From: Gordonia aichiensis NBRC 108223
Lineage (GTDB): Bacteria > Actinomycetota > Actinomycetes > Mycobacteriales > Mycobacteriaceae
DNA: 64,000 nucleotides
Assembly (NCBI RefSeq): GCF_000332975.1
Contig: NZ_BANR01000005.1
Location: 124,001 to 188,000 of the forward strand
Reading direction: 5' to 3'
Numbering within the stretch: position 1 is the first letter of the stretch; each line of letters opens with the position of its first letter. A program made the position numbers and the translations under genes. The notes beneath the pieces were generated by a model, which saw only the letters and a program-made list of their open reading frames with translations, had not been told where the DNA came from and made no database searches. Positions 17,165-26,994 of the stretch are shown here, in pieces.

Positions 17165-17917
17165 ATGAGCGGCCATTCCAAATGGGCGACCACCAAGCAC
17201 AAGAAGGCGGTCATCGACGCCAAGCGCGGCAAGATGTTCGCAAAGCTGATCAAGAACATCGAGGTCGCGGCACGTACCGGGGGTGGCGACCCCGCGGGTA
17301 ACCCGACGCTGTATGACGCGATTCAGAAGGCCAAGAAGAGCTCGGTACCCAATGACAACATCGAGCGCGCCCGCAAGCGCGGCGGTGGTGAGGAAGCGGG
17401 CGGCGCCGACTGGCAGACCATCACCTACGAGGGCTACGGCCCCAACGGTGTGGCGATCCTCATCGAGTGCCTCACCGACAATCGCAACCGTGCGGCGGGC
17501 GAGGTCCGCACCGCCATGACACGCAACGGCGGCAACATGGCAGACCCGGGTTCGGTGGCGTACCTCTTCACCCGCCGTGGCGTGGTCACGCTGGAGAAGA
17601 ACGGTCAGTCCGAGGACGACGTCCTGATGGCTGTTCTCGACGCAGGCGCCGAGGAGGTCAACGATCTCGGCGACTCGTTCGAGGTGGTCAGCGAGCCAAC
17701 CGACCTGGTCGCGGTCCGTACCGCGCTGGTCGACGCGGGTATCGACTACGACTCGGCGGAAGCCGATTTCCGTGCGTCCGTCGAGGTACCGGTCGATGCC
17801 GAGGGCGCTCGTAAGGTGTTCAAGCTCATTGATGCTCTCGAGGATTGCGATGACGTCCAGAACGTCTACAGCAACGTCGACGTCAGCGACGATGTACTGG
17901 CGGAGCTCGACGCCTGA
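17165..17917 (+). CDS. YebC/PmpR family protein
   Basis: The 250-residue protein begins [20 protein letters not shown] and has [16 protein letters not shown], both hallmarks of the YebC/PmpR family. Members were first called transcriptional regulators; more recent work, as I recall, places YebC in translation of difficult motifs such as proline runs. The ATG at 17165 is the conserved start. In other bacteria, as here, it sits beside ruvC, from which it is separated by one minus-strand gene. Confidence 0.95.
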   Translation: MSGHSKWATTKHKKAVIDAKRGKMFAKLIKNIEVAARTGGGDPAGNPTLYDAIQKAKKSSVPNDNIERARKRGGGEEAGGADWQTITYEGYGPNGVAILIECLTDNRNRAAGEVRTAMTRNGGNMADPGSVAYLFTRRGVVTLEKNGQSEDDVLMAVLDAGAEEVNDLGDSFEVVSEPTDLVAVRTALVDAGIDYDSAEADFRASVEVPVDAEGARKVFKLIDALEDCDDVQNVYSNVDVSDDVLAELDA

Positions 17918-17933
17918 CCGGGCCAGTGGTTGA

Positions 17934-18556
17934 TCATCCCGGGCCGCCGTCGCGACGAGCCAGCGCGGGCCGGTCGGGATGGTCATAGCGGACCTCGAGG
18001 TCGGCAGGTCGGGCCTGTGCGGCGTCGTCGAGCAGAGGGCGGATCATCCACTGCTCGTCGTCGGGGTGCGGCGTCGCAGTGCACCTTCGGACATCTCCAG
18101 GCTGATCACGAGTTCGAGGTCGAGCGCGTGGGTTCGCAGCATGGGGCCGGCGACGACAATGATCTGACCATTCGTCGCGTTCTCGCGCTGATCGCGAAAT
18201 GATCTGTCGCGCAATGGGTCCCACAACCTCGGGAGCCATTGCCGCTCCGTGCGGACAGCGACGATCACCTCGCGGGTGATGGCGGAGAAGTCGAACCAGT
18301 TGTCTCGGTAGGACTGGGGATCCGATCTGCCGTACTCCAGTCGCAGCGACGCCGGGCGCAGGTAGTCGGCCGTGCGCACGACCGCCGCTGCCCGGCCGCG
18401 TGCGCGCAGGCCGTCGACGATCTCGGACGCGAACGACTCCGGAGCGGCGGCGGGCGCACCGTCGACCCCGACAACGGCGGTCCGCGACAGTTCGGCGCAG
18501 CGCTGTACGCACAGGTCCACCAGGCCGGTGGGCGTGATCGGTTCGAATCGCGTCAT
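17934..18556 (-). pseudogene. Uridine-kinase-like protein gene interrupted by a one-base frameshift
   Basis: From the ATG at 18556 (MTRFEPITPTGLVDLCVQRC) the frame continues for about 163 residues (DYLRPASLRLEYGRSDPQSY, ELVISLEMSEGALRRRTP) and then stops early at 18044. The expected continuation (PDDEQWMIRPLLDDAAQ to VRYDHPDRPALA) lies in another frame, ending at 17934. One extra base in the four-G run at 18063-18066 (CCCC on the coding strand) joins both parts into 207 residues. That resembles an actinobacterial family usually annotated uridine kinase. The expected P-loop is degenerate (VGVDGAPAAAPESF, no Lys), so kinase activity is doubtful. A homopolymer sequencing error is as likely as a true mutation. 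Confidence 0.7.
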
Positions 18557-18650
18557 CGACTCCAGTCTTACGCCGTGTCGGTCCCTCGCGATGTCAGAGA
18601 CCGTCGGTAACATCTCGAACAACTGTTCGCCGTGATCCGAGGGAGTGCGT

Positions 18651-19289
18651 GTGCGAGTGATGGGCGTCGACCCAGGACTGACGCGATGTGGAATCGCTCT
18701 CGTCGAGTCAGGCGCGGGTCGTCAGGTGACCGCACTCGACGTCGACGTGGTGCGTACACCGACCGACATGGACCTCGAGCGACGACTCCTCGCCGTGTAC
18801 ACCGCGGCCTGCCAGTGGCTCGATACGCATCAACCCGATGTCGTCGCGATCGAGCGGGTGTTCGCGCAGAACCAGGTGTCCACCGCGATGGGTACGGCGC
18901 AGGCCGGTGGTGTCATCGCGCTGGCTGCCGGTCAGCGCGACGTCCCGGTACGGTTCCACACGCCCTCGGAGGTCAAGGCAGCCGTGACCGGAAGCGGGCG
19001 CGCCGACAAAGCACAGGTCACCGCTATGGTCACACGAATTCTCGGTATGCAGACCACACCACGTCCGGCCGATGCCGCAGACGCGCTGGCCCTCGCGATC
19101 TGCCATTGTTGGCGGGGTCCGATGGCCGAGCGCATGATGGCGGCGCAGCGGCAGGCGGAGGACGCAGCGGCTCGCCATCGCGAGAAGATCGCCGCCGCGC
19201 GCGAGCGTGCCGCGCCGAATCGCAGCGCGGGAGGTGCTGCGCCGGATCGCACCGCGGCAGCAACTGCGGGGGAGAGGAGGGGCGCATGA
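18651..19289 (+). CDS. ruvC: Holliday junction resolvase RuvC
   Basis: The 212-residue endonuclease cleaves Holliday junctions. It has the RNase H-like fold with four acidic catalytic residues: Asp7 in MGVDPG, Glu in VAIERVF, and the two Asp of [34 protein letters not shown] is also typical. A basic C-terminal tail of about 40 residues is extra. The GTG at 18651 is chosen because GAGGGAG lies six bases upstream and the mycobacterial protein starts MRVMGVDPG; an in-frame GTG at 18645 would overlap the ribosome site. The stop overlaps ruvA. Confidence 0.96.
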   Translation: MRVMGVDPGLTRCGIALVESGAGRQVTALDVDVVRTPTDMDLERRLLAVYTAACQWLDTHQPDVVAIERVFAQNQVSTAMGTAQAGGVIALAAGQRDVPVRFHTPSEVKAAVTGSGRADKAQVTAMVTRILGMQTTPRPADAADALALAICHCWRGPMAERMMAAQRQAEDAAARHREKIAAARERAAPNRSAGGAAPDRTAAATAGERRGA

Positions 19290-19879
19290 TCGCTTCGGTC
19301 CGTGGGCCGGTCGTCGACGTCGCGCTCGACCACGTGGTCATCGATTGCGCCGGCGTCGGGTACCGCGTCCTCGCCACCCCCTCGACGCTGTCACGCATGC
19401 GGCGGGGTGAGGAGTCGACGCTTCTGACCTCGATGATCGTGCGCGAGGACTCGATGACGCTCTATGGCTTCACCGAACCGGATGCCAGATCGTTGTTCGC
19501 GCTGCTGCAGACCGTCACGGGGGTCGGGCCGCGCCTGGCGATGGCCACGCTCGCGGTTCTCGAACCCGAGGCGCTGCGCGGGGCACTCGCCGATTCCGAT
19601 GTCAAGGCACTGACGACGGTGCCCGGGATCGGCAAACGGGTCGCCGAACGGCTTGTCGTCGAGCTTCGGGACAAGGTCGACCGTCCGACGGGGGAGGGTC
19701 CGTCGGGAGCCGTCGTGGCGAGCGGTGAAGTGCGTGATCAGGTGACGGAGGCCCTCGTCGGTCTCGGCTTCACCGCGGCGCCCGCGGAGAAGGCGGTGGC
19801 GGCGGTACTGGCCGACGCGCCCGATGCGGACGCATCGACCGTGCTGCGGAAATCCCTTGCAGTGCTGGGGAAGTCGTGA
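19286..19879 (+). CDS. ruvA: Holliday junction branch migration protein RuvA
   Basis: The 197-residue protein has the three RuvA domains: an N-terminal OB fold ([26 protein letters not shown]), central helix-hairpin-helix motifs ([17 protein letters not shown] and [18 protein letters not shown]) that bind the junction, and the C-terminal UBA-like domain ([19 protein letters not shown]) that contacts RuvB. Its ATG overlaps the ruvC stop and its stop overlaps ruvB. Confidence 0.97.
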   Translation: MIASVRGPVVDVALDHVVIDCAGVGYRVLATPSTLSRMRRGEESTLLTSMIVREDSMTLYGFTEPDARSLFALLQTVTGVGPRLAMATLAVLEPEALRGALADSDVKALTTVPGIGKRVAERLVVELRDKVDRPTGEGPSGAVVASGEVRDQVTEALVGLGFTAAPAEKAVAAVLADAPDADASTVLRKSLAVLGKS

Positions 19880-20961
19880 TGGATTCCGACGAGCAGGCCG
19901 AGCGTGAGGTCAACGCGACCCCGGTACGGTCCGACGGCGACCTCGATGCGGGTCTGCGCCCGCGGTCGCTGGCCGACTTCATCGGCCAACCCCGCGTGTG
20001 TGAACAACTCGAGTTGGTGCTGCACGGTGCGCGTGGACGGGGAGGGACACCCGACCACATTCTGTTGTCCGGGCCGCCGGGACTCGGGAAGACCTCATTG
20101 GCAATGATCATCGCGGCCGAGATGGGTGCTGCGATCAGGGTGACGTCGGGTCCGGCGCTCGAGCGGGCGGGCGACCTCGCGGCCATGCTGTCGAATCTTG
20201 TCGAGGGTGACGTGTTGTTCATCGACGAGATCCACCGCATCGCACGCCCTGCCGAGGAGATGCTCTACCTCGCGATGGAGGACTTCCGTGTCGACGTCGT
20301 CGTGGGCAAGGGGCCCGGCGCCACGTCGATCCCGCTCGACGTGGCGCCCTTCACACTGGTCGGCGCTACGACGAGGTCGGGCTCGCTGACCGGTCCGCTC
20401 CGCGACAGGTTCGGCTTCACCGCCCACATGGAGTTCTACGAAACCGACGAGTTGGTGCGGGTCCTGCGCCGATCGGCGGGCATTCTCGGTATTGACCTCG
20501 GCGGCGACGCGGCGTCGGAGATCGCAAGCCGTTCGAGAGGCACTCCGCGAATCGCGAACCGTTTGTTGCGGCGTGTGCGCGACTACGCGGAGGTCCGCGG
20601 TGACGGCGTCGTGACCGTCGACATCGCGCGCGCCGCTTTGGCTGTGTACGACGTCGACGAACTCGGCTTCGACAGACTCGACCGCGCCGTGCTCAACGCA
20701 TTGATCAGGGCGTTCGGTGGTGGTCCAGTGGGTGTGTCGACGTTGGCGGTCGCCGTGGGAGAAGAACCCGCAACGGTCGAAGAGGTGTGCGAGCCCTTCC
20801 TCGTGCGCGCGGGCATGGTCGCGCGCACGCCGCGGGGGCGTGTGGCGACTGCCGCGGCGTGGCACCATCTCGGACTGACGCCACCGGCGGGCGCGCTCAA
20901 CGCCACATTCGGTGTTCGCCCGCGCGACATCGACGGCGAGACGTTGTTCGACGACCTCTGA
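19876..20961 (+). CDS. ruvB: Holliday junction branch migration ATPase RuvB
   Basis: The 361-residue AAA+ motor has [11 protein letters not shown], Walker A GPPGLGKT at about 66-73, Walker B LFIDEIHR, sensor 1 GATTRSG, the arginine finger region LRDRFGF, and a C-terminal winged helix ([22 protein letters not shown]). It drives branch migration with RuvA. Start GTG 19876 overlaps the ruvA stop; the ATG at 19879 is the next codon. It ends the ruvCAB operon. Confidence 0.97.
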   Translation: MMDSDEQAEREVNATPVRSDGDLDAGLRPRSLADFIGQPRVCEQLELVLHGARGRGGTPDHILLSGPPGLGKTSLAMIIAAEMGAAIRVTSGPALERAGDLAAMLSNLVEGDVLFIDEIHRIARPAEEMLYLAMEDFRVDVVVGKGPGATSIPLDVAPFTLVGATTRSGSLTGPLRDRFGFTAHMEFYETDELVRVLRRSAGILGIDLGGDAASEIASRSRGTPRIANRLLRRVRDYAEVRGDGVVTVDIARAALAVYDVDELGFDRLDRAVLNALIRAFGGGPVGVSTLAVAVGEEPATVEEVCEPFLVRAGMVARTPRGRVATAAAWHHLGLTPPAGALNATFGVRPRDIDGETLFDDL

Positions 20962-21070
20962 GCGTCCGGGGTGCGACCAAAATGTCCGATTTCGCGACGT
21001 GGCACACTAGTAGGAGTGCACAGCCACGGCGTGCAACCTCCACATTCGACGAAGGACTGATCGCTCTCTC

Positions 21071-21517
21071 ATGGAATCTCTGCTCTTCCCGCTTCTGCTC
21101 GTGCTACTCGCCGGCTTCATGTTCTTCTCGATGCGTAAGCAGAAGAAGCGCGCTGCCGAGATGCAGGACATGCAGAACTCGATCCAGACCGGTACGCGAA
21201 TCCAGTTGACGTCGGGCCTGTTCGGCACCGTCATCGACTCGTCGAGTTCTGACTACATCGACGTCGAGATCGCCACCGGCGTCGTCACCCGGTGGAACCG
21301 GCTCGCGATCATGAAGGTGGTATCGACCGAGGACGCCGCGGCGACCTACGCGGGCTACGTGCCGCCGAGCGCGCCGCTGACCGCGGACGGCGACGAGTTC
21401 TCGACCATCGACGGCACGGTGAACTACGACGACGCGTCGGGCTACGACGATCTCGACGACACCGACGTGAACCTCCGCAAGGATCAGGGCCCGAGCTCAC
21501 CCGACTCGGAGAAGTAG
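21071..21517 (+). CDS. yajC: Preprotein translocase accessory subunit YajC
   Basis: The 148-residue protein has one N-terminal membrane helix (LFPLLLVLLAGFMFFSMRKQ), a cytoplasmic domain with IQTGTRIQLTSGLFGTVID and VTRWNRLAIMKVV, and an acidic C-terminal tail (GYDDLDDTDVN) longer than in E. coli. It associates with SecDF at the Sec translocon. It is followed by secD and secF, the standard arrangement. Confidence 0.93.
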   Translation: MESLLFPLLLVLLAGFMFFSMRKQKKRAAEMQDMQNSIQTGTRIQLTSGLFGTVIDSSSSDYIDVEIATGVVTRWNRLAIMKVVSTEDAAATYAGYVPPSAPLTADGDEFSTIDGTVNYDDASGYDDLDDTDVNLRKDQGPSSPDSEK

Positions 21518-21538
21518 CGCGAGGCCTGCGCAGCATTG

Positions 21539-21581
21539 CCGACGCATTCGTACCCCCGGTGGGGTCGTGCGAATGCGTCGG
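21539..21581 (+). terminator. Nested hairpin after yajC, candidate terminator
   Basis: The outer arms CCGACGCATTCG and CGAATGCGTCGG (12 bp) enclose a second hairpin, ACCCC-CGGT-GGGGT. It starts 22 bp after the yajC stop and precedes a tandem repeat upstream of secD, so secD probably has its own promoter as well. No U-tract is present. Confidence 0.5.
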
Positions 21582-21585
21582 TACT

Positions 21586-21640
21586 GATCAGTAGAGTGGC
21601 GTGCGGCCATCTGGCCGATCAGTAGAGTGGCCTGCGGCCA
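21586..21640 (+). repeat. Tandem direct repeat (24 bp conserved, 31-bp period) upstream of secD
   Basis: Copies at 21586-21609 and 21617-21640 differ at one position. Each begins GATCAGTAGAGTGGC and ends TGCGGCCA. Each contains TAGAGT, which fits a sigma-A -10 box (TAnnnT). The block may be a duplicated promoter or a double protein-binding site feeding secD-secF; it lies 34 bp before the secD start. Confidence 0.5.
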
Positions 21641-21673
21641 ATCTGACGCGCGCTGAAGGAGATCGAGGACAAC

Positions 21674-23377
21674 GTGACCACCCCTCGCCGGGCGACAGAG
21701 GTGTCGACCAACACACGAGGGTCGTCGACCGGAAAACGCGGGTCGTCGACCACAAAGCCAGCGAAGAAGCGGCGGTCGCCAGCCCGCGAGATCCCGCCGT
21801 GGCGACCGTTGACGTTGTTCATCGTGTTCCTTGCCGCGATCTACGCGCTCATCTTCTTCACCGGCGGCGGATCGCCGGAGCCCAAGCTCGGTATCGATCT
21901 GCAGGGCGGCACCCGCGTCACGCTGACGGCACGCACCGAGTCGGGTAATCCGCCCACCCGTGAACAGCTCGACCAGGCGAAGCAGATCATCGAGCAGCGC
22001 GTCAACGGACTCGGTGTGTCGGGCTCCGAGGTGGTCGTCAACGGCAACAACCTCATCATCACCGTTCCGGGTCAGGATGGCGCGCAGGCCAAGACCCTCG
22101 GCCAAACCGCGCGACTGTTCGTACGCCCGGTCGTCGAGGTACAGGCCGCGACTCCGCAGCCGAAGAAGGACACCTCACAGCAGCCCACCGACGAGCAGCC
22201 GGCGGATCAGGCGGCCAAGGCGATCGAGGAGCAGCGCAAGCTGCGGCAGGTCCCCGCAGGAGCCAACACCGACGGGCTGAAGGCGTACATGTCGAAGATG
22301 GACTGCTCGACCGGCGCCAACGATCCGCTTCTGGGCAACGACCGCTCCGACGAGTACCTCGTCGCGTGTTCGGAGGACGGCAAGCAGGTCTACCTCCTCG
22401 CGCCGCAGATCATCGACGGACGCGACATCAGTTCTGCGAGCTCAGGATCCGATCAGCAGACCGGCGCCTGGACGGTCTACCTCGACTTCAAGCCCAACGC
22501 GGCGCAGACCTGGAGCGACTTCACCGCCAAGAACATCGGCAACACCACCGCGTTCGTACTCGACAGCCGTGTGGTGTCGGCCGCAACGATCAACTCGCAG
22601 ATCTCGGGTGGCAAGACGCAGATCACGGGTTCGTTCAACGAGTCCGAGGCCAGCGATCTCGCCAACGTGCTGAAGTACGGCTCGCTGCCGCTGTCGTTCA
22701 AGACCTCGGACGCTGAGACGGTCTCGGCGACACTCGGTCTGCAGTCGCTGCGCGCTGGTCTGATCGCGGGTCTCATCGGGCTGATCGCCGTCTTCATCTA
22801 TGCGCTCGCGTACTACCGCGCTCTCGGCTTCCTGACGATCCTCTCGCTGGTGCTCGCCGGAGCCGCGGTGTACGGGATCATCGTGTTGCTCGGGCGTTGG
22901 ATCGGGTTCACCCTCGACCTCGCGGGCATCGCCGGTCTGATCATCGGTATCGGTATGACGGCCGACTCCTTCGTCGTGTACTTCGAACGCATCAAGGACG
23001 AGATGCGTGAGGGACGAAGTTTCCGGTCCGCGGTCCCGCGTGGCTGGGCCAGCGCCCGACGGACGATCTGGTCGGGTAACGCGGTGAGCTTCATCGCTGC
23101 CGCGGTCATCTACATCCTCGCGATCGGAGAGGTGCGCGGGTTCGCGTTCACGTTGGGCCTCACCACCATCCTCGACGTCGTCGTTGTCTTCCTCGTCACC
23201 CATCCTCTTGTCGTGCTCGCGAGCAGGAACGACTTCCTCTCGCGGCCGAAGATCAACGGACTCGGTGCGGTGAGTGAGGTGGCGCGGCAGCGTCGTCAAC
23301 GCACAAGCAGGGCTGAGCGGGCGGCCGCGGAGCGCACTGACAACGAGCAGACCGTCGCAGAAGGAACGTCGAAATGA
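21674..23377 (+). CDS. secD: Protein translocase subunit SecD
   Basis: The 567-residue membrane protein has a basic N-terminal tail, TM1 ([17 protein letters not shown]), a large periplasmic P1 domain with [13 protein letters not shown] and the Actinobacteria-typical Gln/Pro-rich insert ([20 protein letters not shown]). Five more helices follow, including [19 protein letters not shown], the family motif that carries proton-relay residues. With SecF it pulls exported proteins across using the proton gradient. Start GTG 21674 has AAGGAGATCGAGG upstream. The stop overlaps secF. Confidence 0.97.
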   Translation: MTTPRRATEVSTNTRGSSTGKRGSSTTKPAKKRRSPAREIPPWRPLTLFIVFLAAIYALIFFTGGGSPEPKLGIDLQGGTRVTLTARTESGNPPTREQLDQAKQIIEQRVNGLGVSGSEVVVNGNNLIITVPGQDGAQAKTLGQTARLFVRPVVEVQAATPQPKKDTSQQPTDEQPADQAAKAIEEQRKLRQVPAGANTDGLKAYMSKMDCSTGANDPLLGNDRSDEYLVACSEDGKQVYLLAPQIIDGRDISSASSGSDQQTGAWTVYLDFKPNAAQTWSDFTAKNIGNTTAFVLDSRVVSAATINSQISGGKTQITGSFNESEASDLANVLKYGSLPLSFKTSDAETVSATLGLQSLRAGLIAGLIGLIAVFIYALAYYRALGFLTILSLVLAGAAVYGIIVLLGRWIGFTLDLAGIAGLIIGIGMTADSFVVYFERIKDEMREGRSFRSAVPRGWASARRTIWSGNAVSFIAAAVIYILAIGEVRGFAFTLGLTTILDVVVVFLVTHPLVVLASRNDFLSRPKINGLGAVSEVARQRRQRTSRAERAAAERTDNEQTVAEGTSK

Positions 23378-24576
23378 CCACCACCAACGACTCTCGCGAC
23401 GCCTCGGCTCCGGCACCGTCGGCCGGAAGTGACGCCGACTTCGTCGCCGATACCAACCGGTCGTTCCTGTCCCGCCTCTACACCGGCACGGGTGCATTCG
23501 AGATCGTCGGACGCAGGCGCATGTGGTACCTGGTGAGTTTGGTGATCGTGATCATCTGCGTCGCATCGATCGCCATCCGCGGATTCTCCTTCGGTATCGA
23601 GTTCGAAGGCGGAACGCAGGTCTCCATACCCGTGACACAGGGGGTGTCGAGCCAGTCGGTGGAGGATGTCACCACGAAAGCGCTCGGCAGCGCGCCGGAG
23701 GCGGTCCAGACGGCGGGGTCGGGCGCAGCGCAAACGGTTCAGGTCCGCACCGACAGCCTGTCGCCGCAGCAGGCGTCGACGCTCACCCAGGCGTTGACCG
23801 ATCGCTTCGGGCCCGAACTCACCAATCAGGACGTGAGTATCTCGGAGGTCAGTTCCACCTGGGGCAAAGAGATCACCGAGAAGATGCTCATCGCGCTCGC
23901 GGTGTTCCTGGTGATCGTCTTCGTCTACATCGCCATCCGCTTCGACAGGGAGATGTCGATCGCCGCGCTCGCCTCGCTGTTGTTCGACATCGTCTGTACC
24001 GCAGGCATCTACTCGCTCGTCGGGTTCGAGGTCACACCGGCTACGGTGATCGGACTCCTCACCATTCTCGGCTTCTCGCTGTACGACACCGTCGTGGTGT
24101 TCGACAAGGTCGGCGAGAACACGCGGTCCGTGCTGCAGACGACCCGCCGGACCTACGCCGAACAGGCCAATCTCGCGATCAACCAGACGCTGATGCGATC
24201 GATCAACACCACGGTGATCTCCGTGCTGCCGATCATCGCCCTCATGGTCATCGCGGTGTGGCTGCTGGGCGTCGGCACGCTCAAGGATCTCGGTCTGATC
24301 CAGCTGGTGGGTGTGGTCGTCGGTACGTACTCGTCGATCTTCCTCGCGGCGCCGCTGCTGGTGACGCTCAAGGAACGGCGTTCCGAGATCAAGAAGCACA
24401 CCGACCGTGTGCTCCAGCGTCGCGCCGCGATCGAGGCAGGCGACGACGTCAGCGCGGCAGATCGTCCGGTTCGCGGACGTCCCGGCGCAGCGTCGAGCAG
24501 CCGCAGCGGTCGGGGTGCGAAGGATGCGGGCGAGCAGCCGCAGGCTCCGACCGGCAAGCGTCGGCGTTCGCGTTAG
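23374..24576 (+). CDS. secF: Protein translocase subunit SecF
   Basis: The 400-residue protein has six predicted membrane helices and the SecF motifs [52 protein letters not shown] and [17 protein letters not shown]. The C-terminal ~60 residues are basic and disordered. The ATG overlaps the secD stop. The lipoprotein gene follows seven bases after its stop. Confidence 0.97.
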   Translation: MTTTNDSRDASAPAPSAGSDADFVADTNRSFLSRLYTGTGAFEIVGRRRMWYLVSLVIVIICVASIAIRGFSFGIEFEGGTQVSIPVTQGVSSQSVEDVTTKALGSAPEAVQTAGSGAAQTVQVRTDSLSPQQASTLTQALTDRFGPELTNQDVSISEVSSTWGKEITEKMLIALAVFLVIVFVYIAIRFDREMSIAALASLLFDIVCTAGIYSLVGFEVTPATVIGLLTILGFSLYDTVVVFDKVGENTRSVLQTTRRTYAEQANLAINQTLMRSINTTVISVLPIIALMVIAVWLLGVGTLKDLGLIQLVGVVVGTYSSIFLAAPLLVTLKERRSEIKKHTDRVLQRRAAIEAGDDVSAADRPVRGRPGAASSSRSGRGAKDAGEQPQAPTGKRRRSR

Positions 24577-24583
24577 GCACGCG

Positions 24584-26263
24584 GTGACCTCGGGGCGCGG
24601 CACGAGAGTGCTCGCGGTGGTACTCGCGGGGCTCGTCATGATCGGTGTGGTTGCGGCATGCGGCGACGACCAGCCGCCCACGCTCGACTACCTCACCGAC
24701 GCACGGTTGAGCACAGCCAACGCGAATACCGTTGCGGGTAACGCCGACGGCGCGTTGATGCTCACCGGTCGCGTACTACCGGGTTTCAGCTACCTCGGAG
24801 CGTCGGGCCAGGTCACCCCGGACCGCGATATCGGCAGGGTGAGCGAGCAGTCCGGCCCAGTGAGGACACTGACCTACCAGTTCGCCCCCGGAGCGGAGTT
24901 CTCCGATGGGACTCCACTCGACTGCGACGACCTCGTGCTGGCGTGGACTGCTATGAGTGGGCGGTATCCCGAGTTCGGGGCCGCGAGCACTGCGGGCTAT
25001 CGCGATATCGACAGAATCGACTGTGAGGCCGGTGCCAAGTCCGCGACGGTCACCTTCAAGCGTGGTCGCGACTACCGTGACTGGCTCTCGCTGTTCGGCG
25101 CAGGCACGCTGATGCCCGCACAGGTGGTTGCCCGCGCGGCCGGCGTCGCGGACTTGCTCGGTCCGATCCGGTCGGGTGATCGGGCGGCCCTCAGGAAGAT
25201 CGCCCAGGCATGGAAGTCGGCCTTCGACCTGCGCCCGGGTGGCAGCGCCGACAACGTGCCCTCGTCGGGGCCGTATCAGATCTCCGAGATCACCGAGGCA
25301 GGGGTACTGCTCGTTCCGAACCCCAAGTGGTGGGGCGATGCACCCAAGGTATCGAGGATCCTCGTGCACGGCAGGTCCGACTCGGCGCGCCTCATCACCG
25401 GCACCTCGTACGATGTCGCCGACGTCACCGCAGGCCTCACCCACGGTGACGCTGGGAACGATGACCAGAACTCCGCAGGGCAGGTGCAGGCCCCCGACGC
25501 TCCCGGACGTGCACTCGGTGTCGAGGAGGTGGTGCTGTCACGTCGCGGAGTGTTCTCCGACGTCTCCGTCCGGCGGGCATTTGCGGGCTGCGTGCCCCGT
25601 GCCTCGCTGACGCGCTCCTTCGGTCAGGGCGCGCAATTGTGGAATCTCCGAACCCTTGCGCCCGCCGACCGCCTCGCGGCAGCCATCAACGGCGAGTTCG
25701 GTCAGGGGTATCTGCGCGCCGACACTGCGAGGTCGCGCCAGCTGCTCGCTGACGCGGGCAAGGAGTCCGGAGTGCGGGTTCGGATCGGTTACCTCGCACC
25801 GGGCGATCGCCAAAGACAGATGGTCGCGGCGATCGCCGACTCATGCCGAGCGGCGGGCATCTCGGTCACGGATGTGTCCTCGCCGCAGTTCGGCGTCGGC
25901 GAACTCGGCAAGACGGCCGACGCCGTGCTGGCGGTCAACGGGACGTCGTTTGCCGCGGCGGGAGCAGCGGACCCCAGTCGCGACTCGTATCAGCTGTTCG
26001 ACGGAGATCCGTTGGACATCAACGGGTTCGACGATAAGCAGGTCTCTGATGCGATCGCCGCACGCAGTGTTGGTGTTCTCGGAAGCGAGCAGTTGGGTCT
26101 GGTCAGAACGATCGAGGGTGCGGCGTGGTCGGATGTCCCGTCGATCCCGCTGTTCGCTGCTCCTCGGGTCCGACGATGGAATGATCGGGTCGAGAACGTG
26201 GTGGCGGGCCTCGGACGCAATGGAACGGGATGGAACATGGATCGGTGGGTCAGCAGTGAGTGA
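24584..26263 (+). CDS. Lipoprotein, family 5 (peptide/nickel-type) extracellular solute-binding protein
   Basis: The 559-residue protein starts with GTG at 24584 and has a lipoprotein signal peptide, with lipobox VAAC placing the lipidated Cys at 26. The mature part follows the SBP_bac_5 plan: TLTYQFAPGAEFSDGTPLDC, SSGPYQISEITEAGVLLVPN, PKWWGD, and a C-terminal lobe with DIDR and PLDINGFDD. These proteins bind peptides or similar ligands for ABC importers, but no permease or ATPase gene is near, so it is an orphan. The place between secF and apt is the same as for the lipoprotein Rv2585c, whose role is unknown. Confidence 0.88.
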   Translation: MTSGRGTRVLAVVLAGLVMIGVVAACGDDQPPTLDYLTDARLSTANANTVAGNADGALMLTGRVLPGFSYLGASGQVTPDRDIGRVSEQSGPVRTLTYQFAPGAEFSDGTPLDCDDLVLAWTAMSGRYPEFGAASTAGYRDIDRIDCEAGAKSATVTFKRGRDYRDWLSLFGAGTLMPAQVVARAAGVADLLGPIRSGDRAALRKIAQAWKSAFDLRPGGSADNVPSSGPYQISEITEAGVLLVPNPKWWGDAPKVSRILVHGRSDSARLITGTSYDVADVTAGLTHGDAGNDDQNSAGQVQAPDAPGRALGVEEVVLSRRGVFSDVSVRRAFAGCVPRASLTRSFGQGAQLWNLRTLAPADRLAAAINGEFGQGYLRADTARSRQLLADAGKESGVRVRIGYLAPGDRQRQMVAAIADSCRAAGISVTDVSSPQFGVGELGKTADAVLAVNGTSFAAAGAADPSRDSYQLFDGDPLDINGFDDKQVSDAIAARSVGVLGSEQLGLVRTIEGAAWSDVPSIPLFAAPRVRRWNDRVENVVAGLGRNGTGWNMDRWVSSE

Positions 26264-26864
26264 GCGGGCGGACGGCGGCCACGTGAGCGGTGATCCCGAC
26301 GATGACGTCACGCGCCGAGCGGTCCGTCGAGCACGCCAGGCGATCACCGAACATGAACGCACTGTGCCCGACTTCCCGAAGCCGGGCATCCTGTTTCGGG
26401 ATCTGACGCCTGTTCTCGCCGACACCGAGGGGTTCGCCTCGATCGTGACCGCGCTGACGCACGGGTGTTCGGGCGTCGACCTCGTGGCGGGTATCGATGC
26501 GCGTGGTTTCCTCGTCGGTGGGGCAGTTGCGCAGGAACTCGGTGTCGGCATCCTCGCCGTACGCAAGGGCGGGAAGCTGCCGCCGCCGGTGCACGGCGTC
26601 GACTACGACCTCGAATACGGCACCGAACGCCTGGAGATCCCTGCGAGCGGTATCGACATCAGCGGTCGGCGCGTGCTGGTCGTCGATGATGTTCTCGCGA
26701 CCGGGGGAACCGCGGTCGCGGCATCGACGCTGATGAGCCTGGCGGGTGCATCGGTGGTCGGGGTCGCGGTGATCATGGAGCTCGCGGACCTCGGGGGGCG
26801 GGAGAGGATCGTCACCGAGCTGGGGCCTGAGGTTCATCTGCACGCGATCACCGACGACCGCTGA
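26256..26864 (+). CDS. apt: Adenine phosphoribosyltransferase
   Basis: The 202-residue enzyme makes AMP from adenine and PRPP (purine salvage). It has VPDFPKPGILFRDLTPVL, the PRPP-binding loop RRVLVVDDVLATGGT, and GIDARGFLVGGAVAQELGVG. The GTG at 26256 overlaps the upstream lipoprotein gene by eight bases; a GTG at 26283 is an alternative and would remove nine non-conserved residues. The apt-rel pair is conserved in actinobacteria and couples purine pools with the stringent response. Confidence 0.95.
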   Translation: MSERADGGHVSGDPDDDVTRRAVRRARQAITEHERTVPDFPKPGILFRDLTPVLADTEGFASIVTALTHGCSGVDLVAGIDARGFLVGGAVAQELGVGILAVRKGGKLPPPVHGVDYDLEYGTERLEIPASGIDISGRRVLVVDDVLATGGTAVAASTLMSLAGASVVGVAVIMELADLGGRERIVTELGPEVHLHAITDDR

Positions 26865-26994
26865 GCTGTGCACGCCGCAGGCGCAGACGACCCCGGATTA
26901 GACTCGTCACACACGGTGTTGATTTTCAAGGCGGGCGTTGTCGTGCCGACACGACGCGACCTCGACGAGGGTCACACCACGAGAAGGAGGCAGC

